A stretch of DNA of 64,000 nucleotides from Bacillus sp. UNC438CL73TsuS30 (GTDB lineage: Bacteria; Bacillota; Bacilli; Bacillales; Cytobacillaceae), in NCBI RefSeq assembly GCF_000482325.1, contig NZ_KI535295.1:483060-547059 (forward strand). The letters are read 5' to 3'. Position numbers and translations under genes: made by a program. The notes beneath the pieces were generated by a model, which worked only from the letters and a program-made list of their open reading frames with translations, did not search any database and had not been told where the DNA came from. This document shows positions 36,258-44,697 of this stretch, piece after piece; positions within the stretch are counted from its first letter, which is position 1; every line of letters begins with the position of its first letter.

Positions 36258-37391
36258 ATGTTAGAGTTCGATACCAATTTAGATTCTCTTGCGACAATAA
36301 AAGTAATCGGTGTTGGCGGAGGCGGAAATAACGCAGTCAACCGAATGATTGAACATGGGGTACAAGGCGTTGAATTTATTGCTGTAAATACAGATGCACA
36401 GGCCTTAAATCTTTCAAAGGCAGAAGTAAAAATGCAGATTGGCGGTAAATTGACCAGAGGTCTTGGGGCTGGGGCTAATCCTGAAGTAGGAAAAAAAGCT
36501 GCTGAAGAAAGTAAAGAACAATTAGAAGAAGCTTTACGCGGGGCGGATATGGTATTTGTAACCGCAGGCATGGGCGGCGGAACAGGTACCGGAGCGGCGC
36601 CTGTTATTGCACAAATTGCTCGTGAGCTTGGGGCATTAACAGTGGGTGTTGTTACACGTCCATTTACCTTTGAAGGAAAAAAACGTTCTACACAGGCATC
36701 CGGGGGAATTGCTTCGATGAAGGAAGCGGTAGATACCCTAATTGTCATTCCAAACGACCGGCTTTTAGAAATTGTTGATAAAAGCACACCTATGCTTGAA
36801 GCATTCCGTGAGGCTGATAATGTACTTCGTCAAGGTGTTCAGGGTATTTCTGACTTAATAGCGGTTCCAGGATTGATTAACCTGGATTTTGCGGACGTAA
36901 AAACGATTATGTCGAATAAAGGCTCAGCATTAATGGGCATCGGTATTGCAGCTGGTGAAAATCGTGCTGCTGAAGCTGCAAAGAAAGCGATTAGTTCTCC
37001 TTTACTTGAAACATCCATTGATGGGGCGCAAGGTGTATTGATGAACATTACCGGCGGTTCAAACTTGAGCTTGTACGAAGTGCAAGAGGCAGCTGATATT
37101 GTTGCAACAGCATCTGACCAAGAAGTAAACATGATTTTCGGATCTGTTATTAATGATAATTTAAAAGATGAGATTATCGTAACTGTCATTGCTACCGGAT
37201 TTAATGAGGAAGTCATGCAGCCGAAAGTGGCTCGCCCTTCATTTGGACAGGTTAAACCGCCAATTGGAAACGTTAAAAGAGAACCAAAGCGTGAAGAAGT
37301 ACCACAAGAACCGGTACGCAATACAAATAATTCTCAAGAAGAAGCTTTAGATATTCCAACCTTCTTAAGAAATCGGAATCGTAGAAGATAG
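36258..37391 (+). CDS. ftsZ: Cell division GTPase FtsZ
   Basis: FtsZ is the tubulin homologue that forms the Z-ring. The 377-residue protein has the GTP loop G-G-G-T-G-T-G (near 107), the T7 loop N-L-D-F-A-D-V near 208, a variable linker (about 317-360) and the C-terminal peptide D-I-P-T-F-L-R that binds FtsA and SepF, followed by a basic tail. ATG 36258 follows AGGAGG; the frame is open to 36198 within ftsA. Confidence 0.98.
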   Translation: MLEFDTNLDSLATIKVIGVGGGGNNAVNRMIEHGVQGVEFIAVNTDAQALNLSKAEVKMQIGGKLTRGLGAGANPEVGKKAAEESKEQLEEALRGADMVFVTAGMGGGTGTGAAPVIAQIARELGALTVGVVTRPFTFEGKKRSTQASGGIASMKEAVDTLIVIPNDRLLEIVDKSTPMLEAFREADNVLRQGVQGISDLIAVPGLINLDFADVKTIMSNKGSALMGIGIAAGENRAAEAAKKAISSPLLETSIDGAQGVLMNITGGSNLSLYEVQEAADIVATASDQEVNMIFGSVINDNLKDEIIVTVIATGFNEEVMQPKVARPSFGQVKPPIGNVKREPKREEVPQEPVRNTNNSQEEALDIPTFLRNRNRRR

Positions 37392-37404
37392 AATTTTTTA
37401 AAAG

Positions 37405-37447
37405 AAAAGGCACGGTCCTGCATAGGGACCGTGCCTTTTCTTTTTAT
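37405..37447 (+). terminator. Strong terminator of ftsAZ
   Basis: A 14-bp perfect stem (AAAAGGCACGGTCC / GGACCGTGCCTTTT, 7-nt loop) followed by CTTTTTAT. It ends the dcw cluster. Confidence 0.93.
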
Positions 37448-37460
37448 ATGACTGGAAAAA

Positions 37461-37548
37461 TACGACAAAATCTCTGACATATAGTGAAAATTTCTGCTTT
37501 TTTGTTTACAGAAAGTGACACACTTCAGCGCTCTATGTGAGTTATACT
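37461..37548 (+). promoter_or_regulatory. spoIIG promoter region (Spo0A-type, 22-bp spacer)
   Basis: GTGACA (37515-37520) and TATACT (37543-37548) are separated by 22 bp. The B. subtilis spoIIG promoter has the same abnormal 22-bp spacing and is used by SigA polymerase only with phosphorylated Spo0A. TACGACA (37461-37467), one base from the reversed 0A box TTCGACA, lies upstream as expected. Spo0A control is inferred from this arrangement. Confidence 0.7.
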
Positions 37549-37631
37549 TTTTCCTAAACAAGATAAAAAACAGAATAATAGAAATATAAAGAGGTTTAGT
37601 TTTTGGGGGAATCAATGAAGGGGGAAGCTAT

Positions 37632-38555
37632 TTGATTGTATATTTAGATGTAATCTGGGCTCTAAACCTTTTATTTGATACTCTGCTCCTATATTTAACA
37701 GCGATTTTTTTAAAGAGAAAGATTCGTTTATGGAGGTTGTTATCTGGTGGATTTATCGGTTCCTTGATCATTTTATTATCGTTTACACCTATACATGCCT
37801 TTTCAAACCATCCGATTACAAAACTTCTCTTTTCGGTATTAATGATTCTTGCCACGTTTGGATATAAGCGACTGGTCTTTTTTATTAAAGCATTAATGAC
37901 ATTATATGTTTCTACGTTTTTGATTGGTGGTGCACTGATCGGGGCGCATTATTTTCTACAAACAGAGTCCATCCTGCTTGCTGGACTAAAGGGATTTGGG
38001 GATCCGATCAGCTGGCTGTTTGTCTTTATTGGGTTTCCGATTGCTTGGCATTTTTCAAAGAAGAATGTGGAAGGGATGGAAATGACGAAGATTCAGTTTG
38101 ATCAAATTGTTAGTGTCAGCCTTACGATCAATTCTGAGACCTATGCATTCAAAGGATTGGTGGATAGTGGAAATCAAGCGTATGATCCTTTAACAAGGCT
38201 TCCCGTTATGTTTATCTCGATTAAAAACCAGATGGAAGTCATGTCAGAACCAATCAAGCGGATGGCAGCGAATACTGAGACTTTAATAATGGGAGAGGAA
38301 GAATTACCTTCAGAATGGCAAAACAAGCTTCGAATCATTCCTTTTCGTGTGGTTGGACAAGAGCATCAACTGATTATGGCAGTAAAACCTGACTCTATAT
38401 TAATTGAGAAAAACGGTGATTGCTTCCTTTGTGAAAAGGGTCTTGTGTCGTTTACTATGCAAGAGCTTTCTCCCGATGATGCTTTCCAATGCATCGTCCA
38501 TCCAAAAATGCTTACTGGACCTAGACAGCCCGGGAATACAGAGAAGGTAAGTTAA
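37632..38555 (+). CDS. spoIIGA: Pro-SigE processing aspartic protease SpoIIGA
   Basis: SpoIIGA sits in the septal membrane of the mother cell and cuts pro-SigE after a signal from forespore SpoIIR. The 307-residue protein has about five N-terminal membrane helices (residues 1-145) and a cytoplasmic retropepsin-like domain with the catalytic D-S-G (G-L-V-D-S-G-N, near residue 179). The start is TTG after AAGGGGGAAG. It is followed by its substrate gene sigE after 45 bases. Confidence 0.93.
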   Translation: MIVYLDVIWALNLLFDTLLLYLTAIFLKRKIRLWRLLSGGFIGSLIILLSFTPIHAFSNHPITKLLFSVLMILATFGYKRLVFFIKALMTLYVSTFLIGGALIGAHYFLQTESILLAGLKGFGDPISWLFVFIGFPIAWHFSKKNVEGMEMTKIQFDQIVSVSLTINSETYAFKGLVDSGNQAYDPLTRLPVMFISIKNQMEVMSEPIKRMAANTETLIMGEEELPSEWQNKLRIIPFRVVGQEHQLIMAVKPDSILIEKNGDCFLCEKGLVSFTMQELSPDDAFQCIVHPKMLTGPRQPGNTEKVS

Positions 38556-38600
38556 TATTACTATACTCAGAAAAACATATTTTTAGAAGGAGGAACTTGC

Positions 38601-39320
38601 ATGAAAAAATGGAGATTACGCTTTTCCTATTACTGGTATAAACTACTAATCAAATTGGGATTTAAAACGGACGAAGTTTATTATATTGGCGGAAGCGAGG
38701 CATTGCCCCCTCCATTAAGTAAAGATGAAGAAGAACTGCTTTTAAAAAAATTACCTGGCGGGGATAAAGCAGCACGATCCATTTTGATTGAACGAAATCT
38801 CAGACTTGTAGTCTATATTGCCAGAAAGTTTGAAAATACAGGAATTAATATTGAAGATTTAATCAGTATTGGTACCATCGGTTTAATTAAAGCAGTCAAT
38901 ACGTTTAACCCGGAAAAGAAAATTAAGCTTGCTACATATGCCTCGAGATGTATTGAGAATGAAATTCTGATGTACTTAAGAAGAAATAATAAAATTAGAT
39001 CAGAGGTTTCCTTTGATGAACCATTAAACATTGATTGGGATGGAAATGAATTATTGCTTTCAGATGTACTTGGAACAGATGATGATATTATTACAAAGGA
39101 TTTGGAAGCAAATGTGGATCGTAAGCTTTTAACGAAAGCCCTCCATCAATTAACAGATCGCGAAAAGCAAATCATGGAACTTCGCTTTGGTCTTACAAAT
39201 GGAGAAGAAAAAACGCAAAAAGATGTTGCAGATATGTTGGGAATTTCCCAATCCTATATTTCGAGACTTGAAAAAAGAATAATCAAGAGATTAAGAAAAG
39301 AGTTCAATAAAATGGTTTAG
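38601..39320 (+). CDS. sigE: RNA polymerase sigma-E precursor
   Basis: SigE is the first mother-cell sigma factor of sporulation. The 239-residue protein has the membrane-binding N-terminal pro-sequence (about 27 residues, M-K-K-W-R-L-R) and the cleavage region [12 protein letters not shown]. Region 2 ([12 protein letters not shown] and the following helices) and region 4.2 ([17 protein letters not shown]) are complete. AGAAGGAGG precedes the ATG. Transcription comes from the spoIIG promoter; no terminator is seen before sigG. Confidence 0.97.
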   Translation: MKKWRLRFSYYWYKLLIKLGFKTDEVYYIGGSEALPPPLSKDEEELLLKKLPGGDKAARSILIERNLRLVVYIARKFENTGINIEDLISIGTIGLIKAVNTFNPEKKIKLATYASRCIENEILMYLRRNNKIRSEVSFDEPLNIDWDGNELLLSDVLGTDDDIITKDLEANVDRKLLTKALHQLTDREKQIMELRFGLTNGEEKTQKDVADMLGISQSYISRLEKRIIKRLRKEFNKMV

Positions 39321-39422
39321 TTTTGGAAAAAAAGAAAATTTTTCTAAGCAAAAAAGCTAATAATTTCGGGATGTAAGCACGATTTTCGATCGATTAGGGT
39401 CAATCAGCTGACAAGTAAAAGT

Positions 39423-39450
39423 GCATATTTTTCCTGCCCAAGGAGATACT
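39423..39450 (+). promoter_or_regulatory. SigF-type promoter of sigG
   Basis: GCATA (39423-39427) and GGAGATACT (39442-39450) fit the forespore SigF elements GyATA and GGnnAnAnT. The spacing is 14 bp, slightly short of the usual 15. It ends 39 bases before the sigG start. SigF and later SigG itself transcribe sigG in B. subtilis. Confidence 0.65.
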
Positions 39451-39466
39451 GTTTTTTGTACAGCAG

Positions 39467-39479
39467 CTCCTGTGAGGAG
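39467..39479 (+). promoter_or_regulatory. Hairpin hiding the sigG ribosome site
   Basis: CTCCT (39467-39471) pairs with AGGAG (39475-39479) across a 3-nt loop, so the main Shine-Dalgarno sequence of sigG is inside a stem. A second short AAGGA lies 3 bases before the TTG start. This would lower SigG translation. Confidence 0.5.
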
Positions 39480-39489
39480 GGAAAAAGGA

Positions 39490-40269
39490 TTGACTCGAAA
39501 TAAGGTTGAAATTTGCGGTGTGGACACATCAAAACTTCCAGTATTAAAAAACGAAGAAATGAGATTACTCTTCAAGCAAATGCAAGAGGGCGACCTAACT
39601 GCCCGTGAAAAGCTCGTCAACGGAAATTTACGACTCGTGTTAAGTGTGATTCAACGATTTAACAATCGTGGAGAGTTTGTTGATGACCTGTTTCAGGTGG
39701 GCTGTATTGGACTAATGAAATCAATTGATAACTTTGATTTAAGTCAAAATGTAAAGTTTTCCACCTATGCCGTACCAATGATTATAGGAGAGATTCGTCG
39801 GTATTTACGTGACAATAATCCGATTCGTGTTTCCAGATCTCTGAGAGATATTGCTTATAAGGCCCTGCAAGTTAGAGAAAGGCTAATGAGTGAGACGTCC
39901 AGGGAGCCAACTGCCGAAGAAATAGCAAAGGTTTTAGAGGTTCCCCATGAAGAAATCGTCTTTGCACTTGATGCGATTCAAGACCCAGTTTCTCTCTTCG
40001 AACCAATTTATAATGATGGCGGCGACCCGATTTATGTATTGGATCAATTAAGCGATGAACGAAATAAAGATATCCACTGGATTGAAGAGATTGCCTTAAA
40101 AGAAGGTATGCGCAGGTTAAACGACCGCGAAAAATTAATCTTAAGAAAAAGGTTCTTCCAAGGTAAAACGCAAATGGAGGTAGCCGACGAAATTGGAATT
40201 TCTCAAGCCCAAGTTTCTCGTCTAGAGAAAGCCGCAATCCGACAAATGAATAAAAACATCCAAAATTAA
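39490..40269 (+). CDS. sigG: RNA polymerase sigma-G, late forespore
   Basis: SigG drives late forespore genes such as SASP and germination genes. The 259-residue protein is very close to the B. subtilis factor (T-R-N-K-V-E-I-C-G-V-D-T-S-K-L-P). Region 2 contains R-F-x-N-R-G-E-F-V-D-D-L-F-Q-V-G, and region 4 ends D-E-I-G-I-S-Q-A-Q-V-S-R-L-E-K. The frame is open to 39421, but TTG 39490 gives the family start. Unlike B. subtilis, no ylmA ABC-ATPase gene follows. Confidence 0.97.
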   Translation: MTRNKVEICGVDTSKLPVLKNEEMRLLFKQMQEGDLTAREKLVNGNLRLVLSVIQRFNNRGEFVDDLFQVGCIGLMKSIDNFDLSQNVKFSTYAVPMIIGEIRRYLRDNNPIRVSRSLRDIAYKALQVRERLMSETSREPTAEEIAKVLEVPHEEIVFALDAIQDPVSLFEPIYNDGGDPIYVLDQLSDERNKDIHWIEEIALKEGMRRLNDREKLILRKRFFQGKTQMEVADEIGISQAQVSRLEKAAIRQMNKNIQN

Positions 40270-40296
40270 GCTGTCCAATATGGGCAGCTTTATTTA
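40268..40296 (+). terminator. Terminator-like hairpin after sigG
   Basis: AAGCTGTCC/GGGCAGCTT (one G-T pair) overlaps the stop codon and is followed by TATTTAT; the T tract is weak. Confidence 0.6.
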
Positions 40297-40367
40297 TGTA
40301 ATTCAAAATAAATTCCATCTTTTTATCATATATTTTCTATAGTATAGAAAAATGGGAGTGAATAAGG

Positions 40368-40631
40368 ATGGTTAAAATTTCTGATTTTCAAATAAAAGAC
40401 GTTGTCAATGTCTCAGATGGAAAAAGGCTAGGGAATATCGGGGATATTGAAATTAATTTATCAACGGGAAGAATTGAAGCCGTCGTCATAAGCGGAAGCG
40501 GCAGGGTCCTCGGCTTTTTTGGAAAGGATCAAGATATTGTGATTCCATGGAAGAATATTATCAAAATTGGCCAAGATGTAATATTGGTCCGTTATAAAGG
40601 CTTTGAAGAAAAAATCTCTGATGAAGCCTAA
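40368..40631 (+). CDS. ylmC: YlmC/YmxH family PRC-barrel protein
   Basis: The 87-residue protein is a single PRC-barrel domain of the YlmC/YmxH sporulation-associated group, with V-S-D-G-K-R-L-G-N-I-G-D-I-E-I near the N-terminus. Exact function unknown. GGGAGTGA lies upstream of ATG 40368. A small CACC..GGTG hairpin follows the stop but has no T run. Confidence 0.88.
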   Translation: MVKISDFQIKDVVNVSDGKRLGNIGDIEINLSTGRIEAVVISGSGRVLGFFGKDQDIVIPWKNIIKIGQDVILVRYKGFEEKISDEA

Positions 40632-40706
40632 TATCACCAAGGAATCCTTGCGGTGACCAATCTTGCTATTCATGGTAAACTATAGAAAAAGAAGAGGTTA
40701 GATATC

Positions 40707-41525
40707 ATGGATTCATTTGTTAAAGGAAATCAATCATTTTTTACAATACAAAGCTGGATGGAGAAATTCCCCGGTTTAGTTGCCGGCATTACGACCAAAA
40801 ATGGCGGGGACTCAATAGGGGAATATGAACAGCTAAACATGGGGTTTCACGTCGGTGACAATCCAGTTCACGTATGCTCCAATAGAGAGAAGGTTGCTGA
40901 CCTGCTCCAATTCCCTCTGAAACAATGGGTTGGTGCTGAACAAACACATGATATTATGATTCAAAAGATCACAAAGGCAGACCGAGGAAAAGGTTCTGAT
41001 GCTTATGAGCATTCGTTTAAAGGGACGGATGGTTTTTATACAATTGAAGAGGGCATTTTATTAACTCTCTGCTTTGCAGATTGCGTCCCTCTTTTTTTTA
41101 TTGCACCGGAGAAACATTTGATTGGAGCCGCCCATGCTGGCTGGAAAGGAACGGTCAATGAAATAGCCGCCTCTATGATTATCAAGTTTAAAGCGGAAGG
41201 AATTAGTCCTGACCAAATTTTTGTGGCAATTGGACCGTCTATTTGTGAAAAATGTTATATTGTAGATGACCGTGTTATTGATTTTGTAGAAAAAGCACTA
41301 GAAGATGTCGAAAAAAAGCCATATAATTTAGTAAATGATGGTCAATATTCATTAGATTTGCGTGAGCTTAACAGGCAAATTTTGATAAAGGCAGGTATAC
41401 CTGATCAAAATATTCTCGTGACCGGTTATTGCTCCAGTTGCGATGAAGGGGAATTTTTTTCCCATCGGCGCGATAAGGGACGGTCAGGAAGAATGATGAG
41501 TTTTATTGGGTGGAAGGAGAGCTAA
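40707..41525 (+). CDS. pgeF: YlmD, PgeF-type copper/zinc 'laccase-domain' protein
   Basis: The 272-residue protein belongs to the YfiH/DUF152 family. Metal ligands are visible in E-Q-T-H (near 75), F-A-D-C-V-P (near 118) and H-A-G-W-K-G (near 135). Members edit peptidoglycan precursors (PgeF removes wrongly inserted L-Ser in E. coli), and others act as purine nucleoside phosphorylases; which applies here is uncertain. It lies in the sepF cluster, which supports a wall-related role. Confidence 0.85.
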   Translation: MDSFVKGNQSFFTIQSWMEKFPGLVAGITTKNGGDSIGEYEQLNMGFHVGDNPVHVCSNREKVADLLQFPLKQWVGAEQTHDIMIQKITKADRGKGSDAYEHSFKGTDGFYTIEEGILLTLCFADCVPLFFIAPEKHLIGAAHAGWKGTVNEIAASMIIKFKAEGISPDQIFVAIGPSICEKCYIVDDRVIDFVEKALEDVEKKPYNLVNDGQYSLDLRELNRQILIKAGIPDQNILVTGYCSSCDEGEFFSHRRDKGRSGRMMSFIGWKES

Positions 41526-41532
41526 AACGATT

Positions 41533-42210
41533 ATGAAAGTGGCAGCAAAGCTTGAACATATTAATGAGCAAATAGTAGGGGCATGTCGAACAGTAAATCG
41601 AAAGCCCGACGAAATAAAGGTCATTGCCGTTACGAAATATGTGAGTACAGAAAGAGCGGTGGAAGCCGTTGAAGCTGGTATCTTAAATCTTGGAGAAAAC
41701 CGTGATGAAGGTCTTCTCAAGAAATGGGAAGTGTTAGGGGACAAGCCTAACTGGCACTTCATTGGAACTTTGCAAACAAGAAAAGTAAAAAATATCATCG
41801 ATAAAGTTGAATATATCCATTCATTGGACCGATTTTCTCTGGCAGAAGAAATCAATAAGCGTGCAGTGAAACCAGTAAAATGTCTCGTTCAGGTGAATAT
41901 TTCCGAAGAGGAATCCAAACATGGCTTAACACCTGAAGAAGCAATTGAATTTATTAAACAGCTTCAGCCATTGGAAAACATTCGGGTTGAGGGCTTGATG
42001 ACAATGGCACCTTTTACCGATGATGAGAATATGCTTCGCAATAGTTTTCGTGGGTTAAGAAAGTTGCGGGACCAAATCATGGAACTTCAACTAGATTATG
42101 CGCCTTGTACAGAGCTTTCGATGGGAATGTCCAATGATTTTGCAATTGCAATTGAAGAGGGTGCAACAATGGTAAGAATAGGAACAGCACTAGTCGGCGA
42201 AGATGGTTAG
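41533..42210 (+). CDS. ylmE: YlmE, YggS-family PLP homeostasis protein
   Basis: The 225-residue protein is a single-domain PLP-binding barrel of the YggS/PLPBP family, which buffers free pyridoxal phosphate and affects amino acid pools. The PLP lysine is in V-T-K-Y-V (near residue 37). L-G-E-N-R and the phosphate-binding S-M-G-M-S-N-D-F motif are normal. ATG 41533 follows AAGGAGAG. It lies 7 bases after the pgeF stop and 6 before sepF. Confidence 0.92.
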   Translation: MKVAAKLEHINEQIVGACRTVNRKPDEIKVIAVTKYVSTERAVEAVEAGILNLGENRDEGLLKKWEVLGDKPNWHFIGTLQTRKVKNIIDKVEYIHSLDRFSLAEEINKRAVKPVKCLVQVNISEEESKHGLTPEEAIEFIKQLQPLENIRVEGLMTMAPFTDDENMLRNSFRGLRKLRDQIMELQLDYAPCTELSMGMSNDFAIAIEEGATMVRIGTALVGEDG

Positions 42211-42216
42211 GAGTGG

Positions 42217-42657
42217 ATGATGATGAGCATAAAGTCAAAATTAAAAACGTTTTTCTTTTTAGATGAGGAATTTGATGAAAATGAGGACTTTGTAGAAGAA
42301 GTCCAGCCTGTCAGACAGCCCAAACCAGCTGCAAAACCTCAAAATGTTGTAAGCTTGCAAAGTGTACAAAAGTCTTCAAAGGTTGTACTCGTCGAACCGC
42401 GCACTTATTCTCAGGCGACTGAGATTGCTGATCATTTAAAAAATCGCCGTGCCGTTGTCGTTAACTTGCAGCGTATTGATCAGGAACAGGGAAGGCAAAT
42501 TGTAGATTTTTTAAGCGGTGCAGTATATACCATCAGCGGAGAAATTCAAAAAATTGGCGAAAAGATTTTTTTGTGTACACCTGATAATGTAGAAGTGTCC
42601 GGTAATATTACAGAAGCATTGGTAAAGGAAAGTGAATTTCAGGATACGAGGTGGTAA
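42217..42657 (+). CDS. sepF: Cell division protein SepF
   Basis: SepF bundles FtsZ filaments and anchors them to the membrane. The 146-residue protein has an N-terminal amphipathic helix ([11 protein letters not shown]), an acidic linker, and the SepF core (about residues 52-138, V-V-L-V-E-P-R-T-Y and V-V-N-L-Q-R-I). Three successive ATG codons (42217, 42220, 42223) follow TAGGAGTGG; spacing favours the second or third. Confidence 0.94.
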   Translation: MMMSIKSKLKTFFFLDEEFDENEDFVEEVQPVRQPKPAAKPQNVVSLQSVQKSSKVVLVEPRTYSQATEIADHLKNRRAVVVNLQRIDQEQGRQIVDFLSGAVYTISGEIQKIGEKIFLCTPDNVEVSGNITEALVKESEFQDTRW

Positions 42658-42663
42658 ACGGAA

Positions 42664-42927
42664 ATGGATTTAATTTTTAATCTATTAATTCAGTTAATTG
42701 GAATTTATCGTTGGATTCTAATCATTTATATTTTAATGTCTTGGTTCCCAAATATGAGCAGCTCGCAAATTGGTTCTTTTCTTAATCGAATTTGTGAACC
42801 GTTCCTAGAGCCATTTAGACGGATTATTCCTCCAATCGGCATGATGGATCTATCCCCATTGGCCGCATTTTTCGTTCTCTATTATGCTCCGGTAGGACTA
42901 AGAGCATTGCAAAGTTGGATTGGCTAA
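42664..42927 (+). CDS. ylmG: YlmG, YggT family membrane protein
   Basis: The 87-residue protein has two membrane helices (about 5-25 and 65-85) flanking the conserved N-R-I-C-E-P-F-L-E-P-F-R-R-I-I-P segment of the YggT family. It may help membrane or division protein organisation; the mechanism is unknown. It lies between sepF and ylmH, the standard order. Confidence 0.92.
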   Translation: MDLIFNLLIQLIGIYRWILIIYILMSWFPNMSSSQIGSFLNRICEPFLEPFRRIIPPIGMMDLSPLAAFFVLYYAPVGLRALQSWIG

Positions 42928-42960
42928 TTTCGGTTTTACAGCTTTAGTTAGGAGACGGTT

Positions 42961-43734
42961 ATGAATATTTATCAGCATTTTCGGCCTGAAGAGCGGGAAT
43001 TTCTCGATCAGGTATTACATTGGAAGGATTATGTGGAATCCTCTTATTCTCCTAAGCTGACGGATTTCCTTGATCCAAGGGAACAGCATATTTTAAAGGT
43101 CCTGATTGGTGAAAATAGTTCAATTCAATACCGCCTTTTTGGCGGTAATTTAGGCGTTGAAAGAAAAAGAGCGCTAATTATTCCTGATTATTTTTCAGAG
43201 ACCTTTGATGATTTCCAAATTGCATTATTTGAAATTGAATATCCCTCCAAATTTTTGACGATCGAACATCCAAAGGTGTTAGGAACACTAATGTCATTGG
43301 GCTTGAAGCGGGGGAAATTCGGAGATATTCTGTTTGAGGAAGAAAGAGTTCAATTTTTTGCTTCAAAGGAAGTTAGTGATTATATTAAAATGAATCTGCA
43401 ATCCATTGGGCGGGCCACCGTACGATTAAAAGAAATAGAACTTGATCAGGCAATTTCTGTACACAATGAATGGGTAGAAAGCGAAATGACAGTTTCATCC
43501 TTGCGTTTGGATACGGTTGTGTCTGGAATTCATCATCTTTCTAGGCAAAAATCGCAGCTTCTGATTCAGCAAGGCTTAGTTAAGGTTAACTGGACGCTAA
43601 CCGAAAGCCGTTCCTTTGAATGTGGAGAAGGCGATTTAATCTCTGTCCGCGGACACGGCAGGGTGAAAATTTTGTCAATTGATGGAAAAACAAAGAAAGA
43701 AAAATGGCGAATACAAGTTGGGAAACAAAAATAA
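42961..43734 (+). CDS. ylmH: YlmH, S4-domain RNA-binding protein
   Basis: The 257-residue protein has an N-terminal YlmH-specific region and a C-terminal S4 domain (about residues 180-245, L-R-L-D-T-V-V-S-G...S-R-Q-K-S-Q). In B. subtilis, YlmH (RqcP2-like) can substitute for RqcP in ribosome rescue, and the rqcH gene is in this window too (61.2 kb). TAGGAGACGGTT precedes the ATG. Confidence 0.92.
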   Translation: MNIYQHFRPEEREFLDQVLHWKDYVESSYSPKLTDFLDPREQHILKVLIGENSSIQYRLFGGNLGVERKRALIIPDYFSETFDDFQIALFEIEYPSKFLTIEHPKVLGTLMSLGLKRGKFGDILFEEERVQFFASKEVSDYIKMNLQSIGRATVRLKEIELDQAISVHNEWVESEMTVSSLRLDTVVSGIHHLSRQKSQLLIQQGLVKVNWTLTESRSFECGEGDLISVRGHGRVKILSIDGKTKKEKWRIQVGKQK

Positions 43735-43818
43735 TTTATATTTCAGCAGGAAAATCGAAAATCTTGTCGAATTAATAATGTCATACATACAGACGCATAC
43801 ATTGATGGAGGTGGCATC

Positions 43819-44334
43819 ATGCCCTTAACGCCGTTAGACATACACAATAAAGAATTTAATAAAGGTTTTCGAGGCTACGATGAGGATGAAGTAAACGAAT
43901 TTCTTGATCAAGTAATAAAGGATTATGAATTAGTTTTACGCGAGAAAAAAGAATTGGAAGAGCGTTTAATTGAAATGAATGAACGCTTGAGCCATTTTGT
44001 AAATATTGAAGAAACATTAAATAAATCAATTGTTATTGCTCAAGAAGCGGGTGAAGAGGTAAAACGAAGTGCGCAAAAGGAAGCTAAGCTGATAATTAAA
44101 GAGGCTGAGAAAAATGCAGATCGGATTGTGAACGAATCCCTATCTAAAGCACGAAAAATTGCGATGGAAATTGAGGATTTGAAAAAGCAGTCAAAAGTCT
44201 TCCGCACAAGATTTAAGATGCTAATTGAAGCCCAGCTCGATATGTTGAACACAGATGATTGGGATCATTTATTGGAATACGAAATTGATGCAACCGAACT
44301 AAAAGTTCACGAAGAAGAAGATTCATTAGCTTGA
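43819..44334 (+). CDS. divIVA: Septum/pole-determining protein DivIVA
   Basis: The 171-residue protein binds negatively curved membrane at septa and poles and recruits MinJ and RacA partners. The N-terminal lipid-binding segment (P-L-T-P-L-D-I-H-N-K-E-F, with F17/R18-like G-F-R-G-Y) is followed by two coiled coils (about 27-60 and 72-150). GGAGGTGG precedes the ATG. The -35 element of ileS overlaps its stop codon. Confidence 0.96.
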   Translation: MPLTPLDIHNKEFNKGFRGYDEDEVNEFLDQVIKDYELVLREKKELEERLIEMNERLSHFVNIEETLNKSIVIAQEAGEEVKRSAQKEAKLIIKEAEKNADRIVNESLSKARKIAMEIEDLKKQSKVFRTRFKMLIEAQLDMLNTDDWDHLLEYEIDATELKVHEEEDSLA

Positions 44335-44360
44335 CGAATCTTTAGATAATAGCATATAAT
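44331..44360 (+). promoter_or_regulatory. SigA promoter of ileS
   Basis: TTGACG (44331-44336) and TATAAT (44355-44360) with 18-bp spacing, directly before the T-box leader. Confidence 0.85.
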
Positions 44361-44367
44361 TTTCTAA

Positions 44368-44645
44368 CAGATTAAATAGTATGGACAATGACGATGAAAG
44401 GGAAAGTACAATTTTTCGGATGCTTTTTCTAGCGAGCCGGGGAGGGTGAAAGCCCGGTAAAGTTGAAAAGTTGGAAGATCACCCTTGAGTCCCAGGCTGA
44501 AAATCTTTATAAGGTTAGTAGGCTTTGGCGTATGATTCACGTTACGAATGGTTAAGCGGATGGGTACAAAAGTACTTGTCTATCAGGGTGGTACCGCGGG
44601 AAAAAACCTTCTCGTCCCTATTTTGGGATGAGAGGGTTTTTTTAT
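44368..44645 (+). promoter_or_regulatory. Ile T-box riboswitch
   Basis: The leader has the T-box sequence AGGGTGGTACCGCG (44585-44598), a stem I with the GAGCCGGGGAGGGTGAAAGCCCGG element (about 44434-44457), and an AUC isoleucine specifier in GAAGATCACC (44478-44480). A terminator (about 44603-44644, arms AACC..CTCGTCCC and GGGATGAG..GGTT, then seven T) competes with the antiterminator. Uncharged tRNA-Ile should turn ileS on. Confidence 0.95.
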
Positions 44646-44697
44646 TGTAAAAATGGTCTATTCTGTTCAATAGAAATGTTTATTGGAGGAAGAAAAA

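Noticed and set aside
36179..36787. 202-codon minus-strand ORF
   Set aside because: Antisense shadow of ftsZ; no start signals and composition mirrors the sense gene.
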